From Alkalihalobacillus alcalophilus ATCC 27647 = CGMCC 1.3604 (GTDB lineage: Bacteria; Bacillota; Bacilli; Bacillales; Bacillaceae_D), in the NCBI RefSeq assembly GCF_000292245.2, contig NZ_ALPT02000088.1, forward strand, positions 1 through 16,354: DNA of 16,354 nucleotides, read 5' to 3'. A program made the translations under genes and the position numbers. The notes under the pieces were generated by a model that did not search any database, was not told where the DNA came from, and saw only the letters and a list, made by a program, of their open reading frames with translations. Shown piece after piece: positions 7,908 to 14,414 of this stretch; the stretch's first letter is position 1; each line of letters begins with the position of its first letter.

Positions 7908-7927
7908 ATCATTTTATTCATATCTTA

Positions 7928-7956
7928 ATCATACATTCGAAGAAATAGGCAAACAA
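7928..7956 (-). promoter_or_regulatory. Candidate sigma-A promoter of the alpha-glucan operon
   Basis: On the minus strand TTGTTT (7956-7951) and TATGAT (7933-7928) are exactly 17 bases apart. The predicted start would give a leader of about 85 bases to the CTG start codon, including the palindrome at 7894-7907. Confidence 0.5.
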
Positions 7957-8021
7957 GCACTGAACTTTGTCGTTTCCTGTCAACCCCAGTAAACAAACGG
8001 TTTTAAGCCCCCAAAAAAATC

Positions 8022-8055
8022 TTTCGACATTTTTATTTAGGAATTGTTGTCGAAA
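8022..8055. promoter_or_regulatory. Pair of inverted Spo0A-box matches
   Basis: TTTCGACA at 8022-8029 and TGTCGAAA at 8048-8055 form a perfect 8-bp inverted repeat separated by 18 bases. Each arm contains TGTCGAA, the core of the Spo0A box, in opposite orientations. The pair sits between divergent genes and could affect either. Binding is inferred only from motif match. Confidence 0.45.
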
Positions 8056-8126
8056 CAAAGGCACTATTTGCCTGTGAAAAGGGCATAATTATGTAGGAAT
8101 TTGTTTGTTTTTTTCGTTTTACATTA

Positions 8127-8142
8127 AAGTAAGCGTTCTCAT
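8127..8142. promoter_or_regulatory. cre-like site (CcpA operator candidate)
   Basis: AAGTAAGCGTTCTCAT matches the catabolite-responsive element consensus WTGNNARCGNWWWCAW at all but two defined positions. It lies between the alpha-glucan operon and the small plus-strand gene, where carbon catabolite control would be meaningful. Confidence 0.4.
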
Positions 8143-8227
8143 AAAAATTCTTATAAAAATCGTTTCATTCAATGTTAAAATAGATTAAACTTAAAAACTC
8201 TTTTAAAAAACTTAAGCGTGAATCCGA

Positions 8228-8233
8228 TATAAT
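8228..8233 (+). promoter_or_regulatory. Putative -10 box of the small HTH membrane protein gene
   Basis: A perfect TATAAT lies 40 bases before the start codon at 8274. The sequence 17-19 bases upstream is A-rich and lacks a good -35 hexamer, so the promoter may need an activator or another sigma factor. Confidence 0.4.
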
Positions 8234-8273
8234 AAAAAGATTATGTTTTTCACAACGAAAGGTTGATTTATTT

Positions 8274-8621
8274 ATGGAATGGGCTTTTTTAGGATTACTT
8301 ACTTTTGCAATACTCATCTTCAGCTTATCTTTTTTCCGGCAAGATCGAACAAAAGCATTAGAAAAAGAAGTCGATGATTTGACGATCGCCTATAAAAAAG
8401 AAATATTTATCGTCAACAAAAGACTAAAAACATTAGAAGAAGAGCATCACAGCTTAATTCAACAACGCAAAAAAGGAACCGCACGTGAGCAACTTATTGA
8501 TGATGTTCTCGACTTAAAATCAAAAGGACATACCGAAAATGAAATCGCCAAAGAAATGAAACTAACCGAAAATGAAGTGATCAGCATCTTACAAACGAAA
8601 TATCAAAAACCTTCACATTAA
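8274..8621 (+). CDS. Small membrane-anchored coiled-coil protein with C-terminal HTH-like segment
   Basis: The 115-residue protein has one N-terminal hydrophobic segment (about residues 2-21, WAFLGLLTFAILIFSLSFF). A charged, coiled-coil-like stretch follows (about 27-65). The C-terminal helical segment LIDDVLDLKSKGHTENEIAK-EMKLTENEVISIL resembles a helix-turn-helix. It would be held at the membrane with the HTH in the cytoplasm. The segment aligns visibly with the HTH of the divergently transcribed DUF4912 protein (IEKIAELREKGYSFRKIAQE). I do not recognise a named family with confidence; related short Bacillus proteins are annotated as hypothetical. The ATG is preceded by AAAGG about 11 bases upstream, slightly long. 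The gene ends at the bidirectional terminator shared with pbpA. Confidence 0.75.
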   Translation: MEWAFLGLLTFAILIFSLSFFRQDRTKALEKEVDDLTIAYKKEIFIVNKRLKTLEEEHHSLIQQRKKGTAREQLIDDVLDLKSKGHTENEIAKEMKLTENEVISILQTKYQKPSH

Positions 8622-8659
8622 AAAAGCATGGTCGCCTAACTCTAGGCACCATGCTTTTT
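8621..8659. terminator. Bidirectional terminator between the small HTH gene and pbpA
   Basis: AAAAAGCATGGT (8621-8632) pairs with ACCATGCTTTTT (8648-8659). Inside it GCCTA pairs with TAGGC around an ACTC loop, with a single bulged C at 8633. A and T tracts on both sides make it work for both convergent genes. Confidence 0.88.
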
Positions 8660-8667
8660 CTTTATTC

Positions 8668-10740
8668 CTATTCCTCGTCACGTTCCACTTTTGTTGGACC
8701 TTGACGCTCTTTTTTAAGGTCGAAATAATCATTGATTAACTCAACACCAATTCCTTGGCTAATGTTGTAGCCATAATATTTACTTACAAAAGGGACAACA
8801 ATCGCAAAAGCAATTTCTGGGTCATTTGCTGGAGCATAGCCAACTAATGTTTGGTTATTGGCCTCTCTACCATTATAGCTAACTTGAGCAGTCCCGGTTT
8901 TCGCCGCGACTCGAACAGGATGCTTTACTTCTCTAGAGCCATGTGTATAATCCAACCTTCGTGCTGTCCCTTGGTTCCCATGAACAACTAATTCTAATGA
9001 TTGTTGGACTCTAGAAATCATATCATCGTTCATATCAATACGATTCAAAACATTTGGTCCAAACGATTGAATAACAGGTCCAAATTGCTCCTTATCAGCA
9101 TATGGTTGACGTATTTCATTAACTAACCTCGGTTGTACACGATTCCCACCATTGGCAATCGTTGAAATATATTGAGCTGTTTGTAAAGGAGTATATTGGT
9201 CAAACTGCCCAAAAGTAAATTGTAGCATTAGTCCACCGGCACCTTCTCGGCCGTCTACATTACCTATATACCCAACACTTGAAGAAGGTAAATCAATTCC
9301 CGTATCAACACCTAACCCAAATTGATGGAAATAATATTTTAACGTATCATATGCCCTACTCACTTCATTTAAAATGAGTCGGTTATTATGTTGACGATAA
9401 TTAGCCAATCTTAACCCAACTTCAATCATATAAATATTCGAAGAACGTTCCAGTGCTTTAGAGTAGCCAATATTTCCAAGAGTCCGATTTAATGAACTAT
9501 AAGGTTGACCAGCTACCCTAATGGGTTTATCATATATGGTTGCCCCTATAGGCATAGCCCCCGATTCAAACCCTGCTAAAACCGTCGCTGCTTTAATAGA
9601 AGAGCCCATTTCAAAACCATTGTTGACTATGGCCTGATGATTCATTACAGGTCCATTTTCAGCCCCAACCTTATCTTCATAACCGACCATCGCAAGAACC
9701 TCACCTGTATTCGGCTCCATCACAATTGCATATGCTGACTTATCACCTAAATATTCTACTGCCCCTCTTTTCACTTGTCGTTCCACAGCTTCTTCTAAAA
9801 GTTGCTGATATTCCATGTCTAAGGAGAGGACCAAATCATTTCCTCTTTGCCCTAACTTCTCCGTTGTTTCTCTTTGAACACTGGAGCCGGATGTTGTCGT
9901 GATATTTTCAACCTCTGCCTTTTGTCCACGTAACGCTTCCTCATATTGCATTTCGAGAAAGCTTACCCCTACTTGATCTGCACGTGAATAGCCACGTGCT
10001 AAAAAAGAATCAATTTGTTCACTAGGGATCGAGCGAATATTTCCAAACAAGAAACTGTTCCCAAAAGGATAGGTTCTTTCCGAGTCACGTAAAATATCGA
10101 TGCCTGGTAATTCACTTAAACGTTCACTAATCACATGGGCTTCTTTATCGGTAATATCTTTTTTGATTCGTTGCGGAGTATTGGCGTAACCCGCTGACAT
10201 TTCTTGAAAAATAGCAATGACTTCAAGTTCTCGCTCCGAAATTTGCTCTAACTTTTCCTCTGGTATCGCATCGATTTGGGCCCGATAAATTTCCCCTGAT
10301 GTCATATCATCTGTATCAACATCGTCTATTAATTGGGCGATTTCTTCTGCATCCAATTGTAAAAACAAATATTCTCTTATCGTAAATTCTCGAACATTTT
10401 CTGTATCGATTTCAATAAGTGGCTGTAATTTCCAAGCTAACTTTAGCATATCTGTTGCTCTTGTTTGTTGAGACGGATTTGTATAGGTCAATGAGAGCAC
10501 TAACTCGTTATCAACGACAATATTTCCATAACGGTCATACATAATTCCTCTTGGTGCATCAATTCTTGCGGTGGAATTGCTTGTCCTTTCAAGCTCCTTT
10601 TGAAATTCTTCCCCTTGCACAATTTGTACGTATCCTAATCTGAGAATAAGAATGGAAAAAAGGATAAAGACTGCAAAAAATAAAATATTTAAACGCACAG
10701 GTACTTGTCGTTTCTTCCTTGTTTTTTCTTTGTTTGTCAT
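8668..10740 (-). CDS. pbpA: Class B penicillin-binding protein 2 (transpeptidase)
   Basis: This 690-residue protein is a monofunctional transpeptidase of the PBP2 type, needed to crosslink peptidoglycan, in bacilli along the side wall. It has a short basic cytoplasmic tail, one transmembrane segment (about residues 17-37), a dimerisation/pedestal region, then the transpeptidase domain. All three active-site motifs are present: S-S-I-K (S380 nucleophile), S-S-N (433-435) and K-T-G (614-616). The ATG at 10740 has GAGG eight bases upstream. A GTG three codons earlier (10749) overlaps that site and is less likely. It lies just behind the 6S RNA gene on the same strand. No separate strong promoter is seen between them, so partial co-transcription is possible. 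Assignment is secure; the symbol rests on the sodA-yqgE-pbpA order known from B. subtilis. Confidence 0.95.
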   Translation of the reverse strand: MTNKEKTRKKRQVPVRLNILFFAVFILFSILILRLGYVQIVQGEEFQKELERTSNSTARIDAPRGIMYDRYGNIVVDNELVLSLTYTNPSQQTRATDMLKLAWKLQPLIEIDTENVREFTIREYLFLQLDAEEIAQLIDDVDTDDMTSGEIYRAQIDAIPEEKLEQISERELEVIAIFQEMSAGYANTPQRIKKDITDKEAHVISERLSELPGIDILRDSERTYPFGNSFLFGNIRSIPSEQIDSFLARGYSRADQVGVSFLEMQYEEALRGQKAEVENITTTSGSSVQRETTEKLGQRGNDLVLSLDMEYQQLLEEAVERQVKRGAVEYLGDKSAYAIVMEPNTGEVLAMVGYEDKVGAENGPVMNHQAIVNNGFEMGSSIKAATVLAGFESGAMPIGATIYDKPIRVAGQPYSSLNRTLGNIGYSKALERSSNIYMIEVGLRLANYRQHNNRLILNEVSRAYDTLKYYFHQFGLGVDTGIDLPSSSVGYIGNVDGREGAGGLMLQFTFGQFDQYTPLQTAQYISTIANGGNRVQPRLVNEIRQPYADKEQFGPVIQSFGPNVLNRIDMNDDMISRVQQSLELVVHGNQGTARRLDYTHGSREVKHPVRVAAKTGTAQVSYNGREANNQTLVGYAPANDPEIAFAIVVPFVSKYYGYNISQGIGVELINDYFDLKKERQGPTKVERDEE

Positions 10741-10785
10741 CACCGTCACCTCACCGAATCGCTTTTATCTATGTATACATAAGAA

Positions 10786-10809
10786 TAGACACCTAAGAGA
10801 AGGTGTCTA
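10786..10809 (-). terminator. Hairpin at the 3' end of the 6S RNA gene, weak U tract
   Basis: TAGACACCT and AGGTGTCTA form a perfect nine-base-pair stem with a six-base loop. On the minus strand it is followed by TTCTTATG, not a U run. It may end the 6S precursor inefficiently or act as a processing signal, allowing read-through into pbpA. Confidence 0.55.
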
Positions 10810-11018
10810 GAACTGTTAGAATGTCAAAAACCCGCGAATGCCGTTGCTACAGTTGTTTCATGAACCTACACTTGTAGGTGGGTGCCCGCAGAAAATCCTT
10901 CAACGTCCAAAATAAATTGGCATGTTGGTAGATGTTCGATTTAAGGCTCCCTTTTTGAAAACAAGGTTCGAAACAAATGGAAGCTGACTAACACGGCAGG
11001 CTTATTTAATTAATTTGT
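10810..11018 (-). ncRNA. ssrS: 6S RNA
   Basis: 6S RNA mimics an open promoter and binds the sigma-A RNA polymerase holoenzyme. On the minus strand the region folds as one long irregular hairpin of the 6S type. A closing stem uses TGTTAG/CTAACA. A central bubble follows, then GGGAGCC pairing with GGCACCC, then an apical stem (AACATCTACCAAC with GTTGAAGGAT, and CCAA/TTGG at the tip). The 3' strand of the bubble holds the small hairpin CCTAC-AAGT-GTAGG. The motifs GAGCCTTAAA and TGTAGCAACGGCAT resemble E. coli 6S. A near-consensus promoter (11025-11052) sets the 5' end near 11018. Mature ends are approximate. No reading frame is apparent. Recognition is by structure and motif, not a covariance search. 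Confidence 0.8.
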
Positions 11019-11024
11019 ATACTC

Positions 11025-11052
11025 ATTATATCATAATCTCTGTCACTGTCAA
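11025..11052 (-). promoter_or_regulatory. Near-consensus sigma-A promoter of 6S RNA
   Basis: On the minus strand a perfect TTGACA (11052-11047) and a perfect TATAAT (11030-11025) are 16 bases apart. It is the strongest promoter in the window, as expected for an abundant RNA. Confidence 0.88.
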
Positions 11053-11129
11053 AAGATACGTGTTCTTCTTTTGGGAGGAAGAAATGAACAACTCAGAAAA
11101 CTCGATTTGATTATAAAAACCATTGACAA

Positions 11130-12425
11130 TTAAACCGTCGTTCCTCCTGTGCTGCCGTTTTCGCCATTTCTTTGTGTTGAAAATGGAACTCCTTCTCCTC
11201 CAGTCGGTCCAGAGAAACGAACCTTTCGAACAAACCAATAAATACATGTATGTCCCGCTCCTAAAATAAGCAACAGAATCGGAATTCCTGTCTTTTCAGG
11301 AAATACGGAAATCGTAAAAATAAACGCCAGGACTGAAACAATTCGACCACAATTTAAAAAGACCTCACGAACGACAATGTATTCAATTCTCATTTCTGCT
11401 GCTTTCCTTGCTTTACCAATTACATCATACGTTAAGGAAAGGTATGGAACGAGCAACATCGGGTACGCCATTGAAATAATGACTCCATAAGTGATCAGCT
11501 TTGAAAATGATAAATTAAAGACGATTAAAAAGATGGCCCCATATAAAATGAGTCCGCCAATAAGAATCGACTTTTTTCGGTAAGCAGGCTTAATTAATCT
11601 TGTCGCCAAATAATAAGCAACGAATTGGACCGAGGAAGCGACCAACCCATATGTTCCAAGAGCTAGCTCACTTTGAGTCACAATATAAACCCATACCGTA
11701 ATAACAAACATAAAGGTCCCTTCACGCAAACCTTGAAAAAAATGAGCGTACAAAATTTGTCGCCAATTATGATTATGTTTTCGCTCTTTTACAATTTCTT
11801 TAAAATGAAAATCCCCTTCTGCTGAACGCCTTTTTAATAGAAAACTAAGCAAAACCGCAATGATAAAGAGTCCTAATGAAATTGCAAATATGACCGTATA
11901 ACCCGTAAATTTCTTCATATTTGTAATGATAATCCCTGATAACATTGGACCAATCATTCCGGCAAATGATGTAACTAATCCTAAAAACCCGTTAAAAAAA
12001 TCACGTGTGTCCGGCTCTGTTATCTCAAATGTTAAGACATTAAATGCGAGCCAGTAAAAACCAAAACCAATTCCAATTAAGGCCCCGAGTAAGAAGATAT
12101 ACTGACTCGCCTTTTCCCCTAAAAACAATACAGTGAAAAAAAAGACGGACAAAAAACTTACTCCAAGCCTTAATACGATAATTCGATCAATTTTTTTCGC
12201 CCACCTCCCAGCTAGAATAAATGTAAGTGGTTGAAAAATAACCGATGCTAAGTTATACAAGGCTAAATCGATAAACTGTCCGGATTGCTTCCATAAATAA
12301 ACATTCACAAAGGTGTTAGATAAGGCAATACTTAACGCATATAAACCGCCAATGGTGAGTAACAAGGCTAACTCCTTTGTGACCTCGATTTCGCCAATCA
12401 TTTTTGTAAGTAAGGCTTTTTTCAC
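11130..12425 (-). CDS. yqgE: Major facilitator superfamily transporter, YqgE-like
   Basis: A polytopic membrane protein of about 430 residues with roughly twelve hydrophobic helices. The central cytoplasmic loop is charged (KRRSAEGDFHFKEIVKERKH). The C-terminal tail is glycine- and serine-rich (TGGEGVPFSTQRNGENGSTG) and shows no fold. It fits MFS permeases of the YqgE type, which sit between sodA and pbpA in B. subtilis; the transported substrate is unknown. Start choice: the frame opens at TTG 12446 and ATG 12443 without a ribosome binding site. GTG at 12425 has GGTGGTG six bases upstream, so it is preferred here. Starting at ATG 12443 would add six residues. A promoter candidate lies at 12470-12498. 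No terminator is seen after the gene; the 6S promoter starts about 80 bases downstream. Confidence 0.85.
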   Translation of the reverse strand: MKKALLTKMIGEIEVTKELALLLTIGGLYALSIALSNTFVNVYLWKQSGQFIDLALYNLASVIFQPLTFILAGRWAKKIDRIIVLRLGVSFLSVFFFTVLFLGEKASQYIFLLGALIGIGFGFYWLAFNVLTFEITEPDTRDFFNGFLGLVTSFAGMIGPMLSGIIITNMKKFTGYTVIFAISLGLFIIAVLLSFLLKRRSAEGDFHFKEIVKERKHNHNWRQILYAHFFQGLREGTFMFVITVWVYIVTQSELALGTYGLVASSVQFVAYYLATRLIKPAYRKKSILIGGLILYGAIFLIVFNLSFSKLITYGVIISMAYPMLLVPYLSLTYDVIGKARKAAEMRIEYIVVREVFLNCGRIVSVLAFIFTISVFPEKTGIPILLLILGAGHTCIYWFVRKVRFSGPTGGEGVPFSTQRNGENGSTGGTTV

Positions 12426-12469
12426 AAATGCCACCACCCTCATCAAATAGTGTGTCTTATGAGGAGATG

Positions 12470-12498
12470 GTTATACTTTTAAAAAAATCACTTTTCTA
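12470..12498 (-). promoter_or_regulatory. Candidate sigma-A promoter of the MFS transporter
   Basis: On the minus strand TAGAAA (12498-12493) and TATAAC (12475-12470) are 17 bases apart. This gives a leader of about 40 bases before the GTG start. Confidence 0.4.
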
Positions 12499-12560
12499 AA
12501 ACAAGGTGCTTATAAACAATTGCTGTCTATTAAAGTCCTATTTTGCGAAGGAGGAAATTA

Positions 12561-12608
12561 ATGTTTGTTACCCCTTCTTTTATGTTGTTAATCTGGACAT
12601 TTTGGTAA
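12561..12608 (+). CDS. Possible 15-residue hydrophobic peptide
   Basis: The frame MFVTPSFMLLIWTFW is preceded by AAGGAGG seven bases upstream of ATG, a near-perfect ribosome binding site with ideal spacing. It lies in the gap between sodA and the MFS gene, on the strand opposite both. A short hairpin (GGGGGA/TCCCTC, about 12609-12623) follows directly. No convincing promoter is seen. A chance frame cannot be excluded. I recognise no family. Confidence 0.25.
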   Translation: MFVTPSFMLLIWTFW

Positions 12609-12648
12609 GGGGGAGTTTCCCTCCTCACCTATCAATACATGTATTCTC

Positions 12649-12681
12649 AAAAAAAAAGAGCCCTGAATCATCAGGACCCTC
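12649..12681 (-). terminator. Terminator of sodA
   Basis: On the minus strand a stem with core TCCTGA/TCAGGG and a TGAT loop is extended by GAG/CTC. It is followed by a nine-base U run. It begins a few bases after the sodA stop codon. Confidence 0.85.
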
Positions 12682-12687
12682 CATTTA

Positions 12688-13296
12688 TTATTTTGCTGCT
12701 TGATATAATTCTTCAACTTTGTTCCAGTTTACAACATTCCAGAATGCGTTAATGTAGTCTGGACGACGGTTTTGATAGTTTAAGTAGTAAGCATGCTCCC
12801 AAACGTCAAGACCAAGAACAGGTGTTTTACCATCTGAAAGTGGAGAATCTTGGTTTGGAGAACTTGTGATTTCTAATTTGCCATCTGCTACAACTAACCA
12901 AGCCCAACCAGAACCGAAACGGTTAGCACCAGCATCAGCAAATTTTTCTTTGAATGCTTCAAAGCTTCCGAAAGTAGAAGTGATTGCATCTGCAACTTCA
13001 CCTGTTGGAGCTCCACCGCCATTTGGAGAAAGAAGTTCCCAGAATAATTTGTGGTTAGCATGTCCACCACCATTATTTCTTACCGCTGTACGAATGCTCT
13101 CAGGTACAGAATCAAGATTAGCTACTAAGTCCTCAATGCTTTTGCTAGCTAATTCAGCGTGACCTTCAAGTGCTGCGTTTAATTTTGTAATGTACGTTTG
13201 ATGATGTTTGCCATGATGGATGTTCATTGTTGTCTCATCAATATGTGGCTCAAGTGCGTTTGCTGCGTAAGGTAATTGTGGTAATTCGTATCCCAT
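12688..13296 (-). CDS. sodA: Superoxide dismutase, Mn type
   Basis: This 202-residue Fe/Mn superoxide dismutase converts superoxide to hydrogen peroxide and oxygen in the cytoplasm. The four metal ligands are in place: H27 (NIHHGKHH), H82 (HANHKLFW), D164 and H168 (GLDVWEHAYY). The glutamine in SSPNQDSPL (Q149) and the GGG run before HANH fit the manganese form. The length is standard. The ATG at 13296 is preceded by AAGGAGGA seven bases upstream. The frame is open further upstream to 13344, but that extension is not needed. It is monocistronic, with its own promoter candidate (13396-13424) and terminator. Confidence 0.97.
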   Translation of the reverse strand: MGYELPQLPYAANALEPHIDETTMNIHHGKHHQTYITKLNAALEGHAELASKSIEDLVANLDSVPESIRTAVRNNGGGHANHKLFWELLSPNGGGAPTGEVADAITSTFGSFEAFKEKFADAGANRFGSGWAWLVVADGKLEITSSPNQDSPLSDGKTPVLGLDVWEHAYYLNYQNRRPDYINAFWNVVNWNKVEELYQAAK

Positions 13297-13395
13297 TAAA
13301 ATCTCCTCCTTGAATATAAACCATTTTTTGAAGAATATCTCCAAAATTTTCTACCGACTTTTGAAACAAAAATGTTTAGTAAGTCTGCAATTATT

Positions 13396-13424
13396 ACATT
13401 ATCAAAGTTTTCTCATTTCTGCAA
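13396..13424 (-). promoter_or_regulatory. Candidate promoter of sodA
   Basis: On the minus strand TTGCAG (13424-13419) and TAATGT (13401-13396) are 17 bases apart. The -10 box is only a partial match. A leader of about 95 bases would follow, with a small AAACA/TGTTT hairpin near its start. Confidence 0.4.
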
Positions 13425-13702
13425 TCCTTATGCACTGAGATTTTGTAAAAAATAAAAAAGATTTTCCCTCCTGTTCGCTTCATTTATTAAACAAACAAAA
13501 AAGCTCTTCCTTTATCATTATTTTGATATAGACGCAAAATAGCGATTCTATCTTCTATACCCTTAACTTTGATTTTTAAACTCCCCTACTTACTATATTC
13601 TACGAGTATTTTGTGGCTCCTTTTTTACATTTGTTTTTTTGATTAGAAAAGAAGAAACATCATTAATGACTGTTGCCATACTACTGACTTCCTTTACAAA
13701 GC
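13425..13702. other. A+T-rich gap between sodA and the tRNA terminator
   Basis: About 280 bases with many A and T runs. Apart from a possible 30-residue frame on the minus strand (13587-13679), I see no gene, repeat or structured RNA. Confidence 0.5.
13587..13679 (-). CDS. Possible 30-residue small protein
   Basis: The frame starts MATVINDVSSFLIKKTNVKK and ends in HKILVEYSK. AAAGGAAG lies eight bases upstream of the ATG. It begins directly behind the tRNA operon terminator on the same strand, so expression would need read-through or an unseen promoter. The composition is protein-like, with an amphipathic start and basic middle, but I recognise no family. It could be chance or the remnant of a longer gene. 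Confidence 0.22.
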
Positions 13703-13739
13703 AAAAAAGAATGAATCCCATTAGGACTCATTCTTTTTT
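13703..13739 (-). terminator. Terminator of the tRNA operon
   Basis: AAAAAAGAATGA (13703-13714) pairs with TCATTCTTTTTT (13728-13739), extended by TCC/GGA around a CATTA loop. It has U runs in both directions and lies about 40 bases beyond tRNA-Ser. Confidence 0.88.
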
Positions 13740-13777
13740 ATTATAGATAGGGCCTTTAAGCCGTTCATTTTAATTAA

Positions 13778-13870
13778 TGGCGGAGGAAGAGGGATTCGAA
13801 CCCCCGCGCGGTTTAACCCGCCTGTCGGTTTTCAAGACCGATCCCTTCAGCCGGACTTGGGTATTCCTCC
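13778..13870 (-). tRNA. tRNA-Ser (anticodon TGA)
   Basis: Minus-strand sequence GGAGGAATACCCAAG with acceptor GGAGGAA/TTCCTCC, anticodon loop CTTGAAA (TGA), a long variable arm typical of serine tRNAs, and T loop GGTTCGAATCC. CCA is encoded. It is the last of four tRNAs in one operon. Confidence 0.95.
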
Positions 13871-13883
13871 GCAAAAAAACATA

Positions 13884-13960
13884 TGGTGGACCCTGTAGGA
13901 CTCGAACCTACGACCGATCGGTTATGAGCCGACTGCTCTGACCAACTGAGCTAAGGGTCC
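13884..13960 (-). tRNA. tRNA-Ile2 (anticodon CAT, lysidine-modified in the mature RNA)
   Basis: Acceptor GGACCCT/AGGGTCC, anticodon arm CGGCTCATAACCG, T loop GGTTCGAGTCC, and encoded CCA. The CAT anticodon alone would suggest methionine, but the body matches the Bacillus minor isoleucine tRNA from memory. TilS changes the anticodon C to lysidine so it reads AUA. It lacks the unpaired first base of initiator tRNAs. Confidence 0.85.
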
Positions 13961-13995
13961 AAAGATAATCAAAAAGTTATGTATGTAATATCGGA

Positions 13996-14069
13996 TAGCG
14001 GCGGAGGGGATCGAACCCCCGACCTCACGGGTATGAACCGTACGCTCTAGCCAGCTGAGCTACACCGCC
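13996..14069 (-). tRNA. tRNA-Met, elongator (anticodon CAT)
   Basis: Minus-strand body GGCGGTGTAGCTCAGCTGGC, anticodon arm ACGGTTCATACCCGT, T arm GGGGGTTCGATCCCC, acceptor closed by G-U end pairs as in the Bacillus elongator. The 3' end reads CTATCC, so CCA is not encoded, unlike its three neighbours. Confidence 0.92.
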
Positions 14070-14074
14070 ACATT

Positions 14075-14149
14075 TGGCTCCACAGGTAGGACTCGAACCT
14101 ACGACCGATCGGTTAACAGCCGATTGCTCTACCACTGAGCTACTGTGGA
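14075..14149 (-). tRNA. tRNA-Asn (anticodon GTT)
   Basis: Acceptor TCCACAG/CTGTGGA, anticodon arm CGGCTGTTAACCG, T loop GGTTCGAGTCC, and encoded CCA. First tRNA of the operon. Confidence 0.95.
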
Positions 14150-14164
14150 TTAACGACAAGAACT

Positions 14165-14193
14165 ATAATAGCATGATTTCAAATGCCTGACAA
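14165..14193 (-). promoter_or_regulatory. Sigma-A promoter of the tRNA operon
   Basis: On the minus strand TTGTCA (14193-14188) and TATTAT (14170-14165) are 17 bases apart. The -10 box ends 15 bases upstream of tRNA-Asn. Confidence 0.8.
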
Positions 14194-14286
14194 TAGTTTT
14201 TTTAAAAATAATTTATCAACTCTTTTTATAATGTATCACAAGCCTTCCAAAACGACAAGACTATGTTTGCTCAACAGACAAAAAGA

Positions 14287-14315
14287 TTGTCGATTGCTCA
14301 CTCTGTTGTTATGAT
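14287..14315 (+). promoter_or_regulatory. Candidate promoter of the DUF1189 gene
   Basis: TTGTCG (14287-14292) and TATGAT (14310-14315) are 17 bases apart, about 100 bases before the start codon. Confidence 0.5.
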
Positions 14316-14414
14316 AAAAAAGTCCATTATATTCAAATCGATAGCCAATACAGGATGAACGTATGGAGCTTTTTGGTTCTACCGTCCATTTTGTCTTTTT
14401 GAAAGGAGTTTGTG

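Noticed and set aside
8059..8073. Short inverted repeat AGGCA/TGCCT as a terminator or operator
   Set aside because: The stem is only five base pairs, with no U run and no clear relation to a promoter.
11026..11247. Minus-strand 73-codon frame
   Set aside because: It overlaps the MFS gene end and the 6S promoter in another frame and has no support.
12634..12645. 12-bp palindrome AATACATGTATT beside the sodA terminator
   Set aside because: Short and A+T-rich, with no promoter nearby; chance is likely.
12866..13162. Plus-strand 98-codon frame
   Set aside because: It lies entirely antisense inside sodA, with no ribosome binding site.
13390..13410. Fur- or PerR-like operator near the sodA promoter (TGATAAT)
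   Set aside because: Only one half-site fits; the second half does not form the required inverted repeat.
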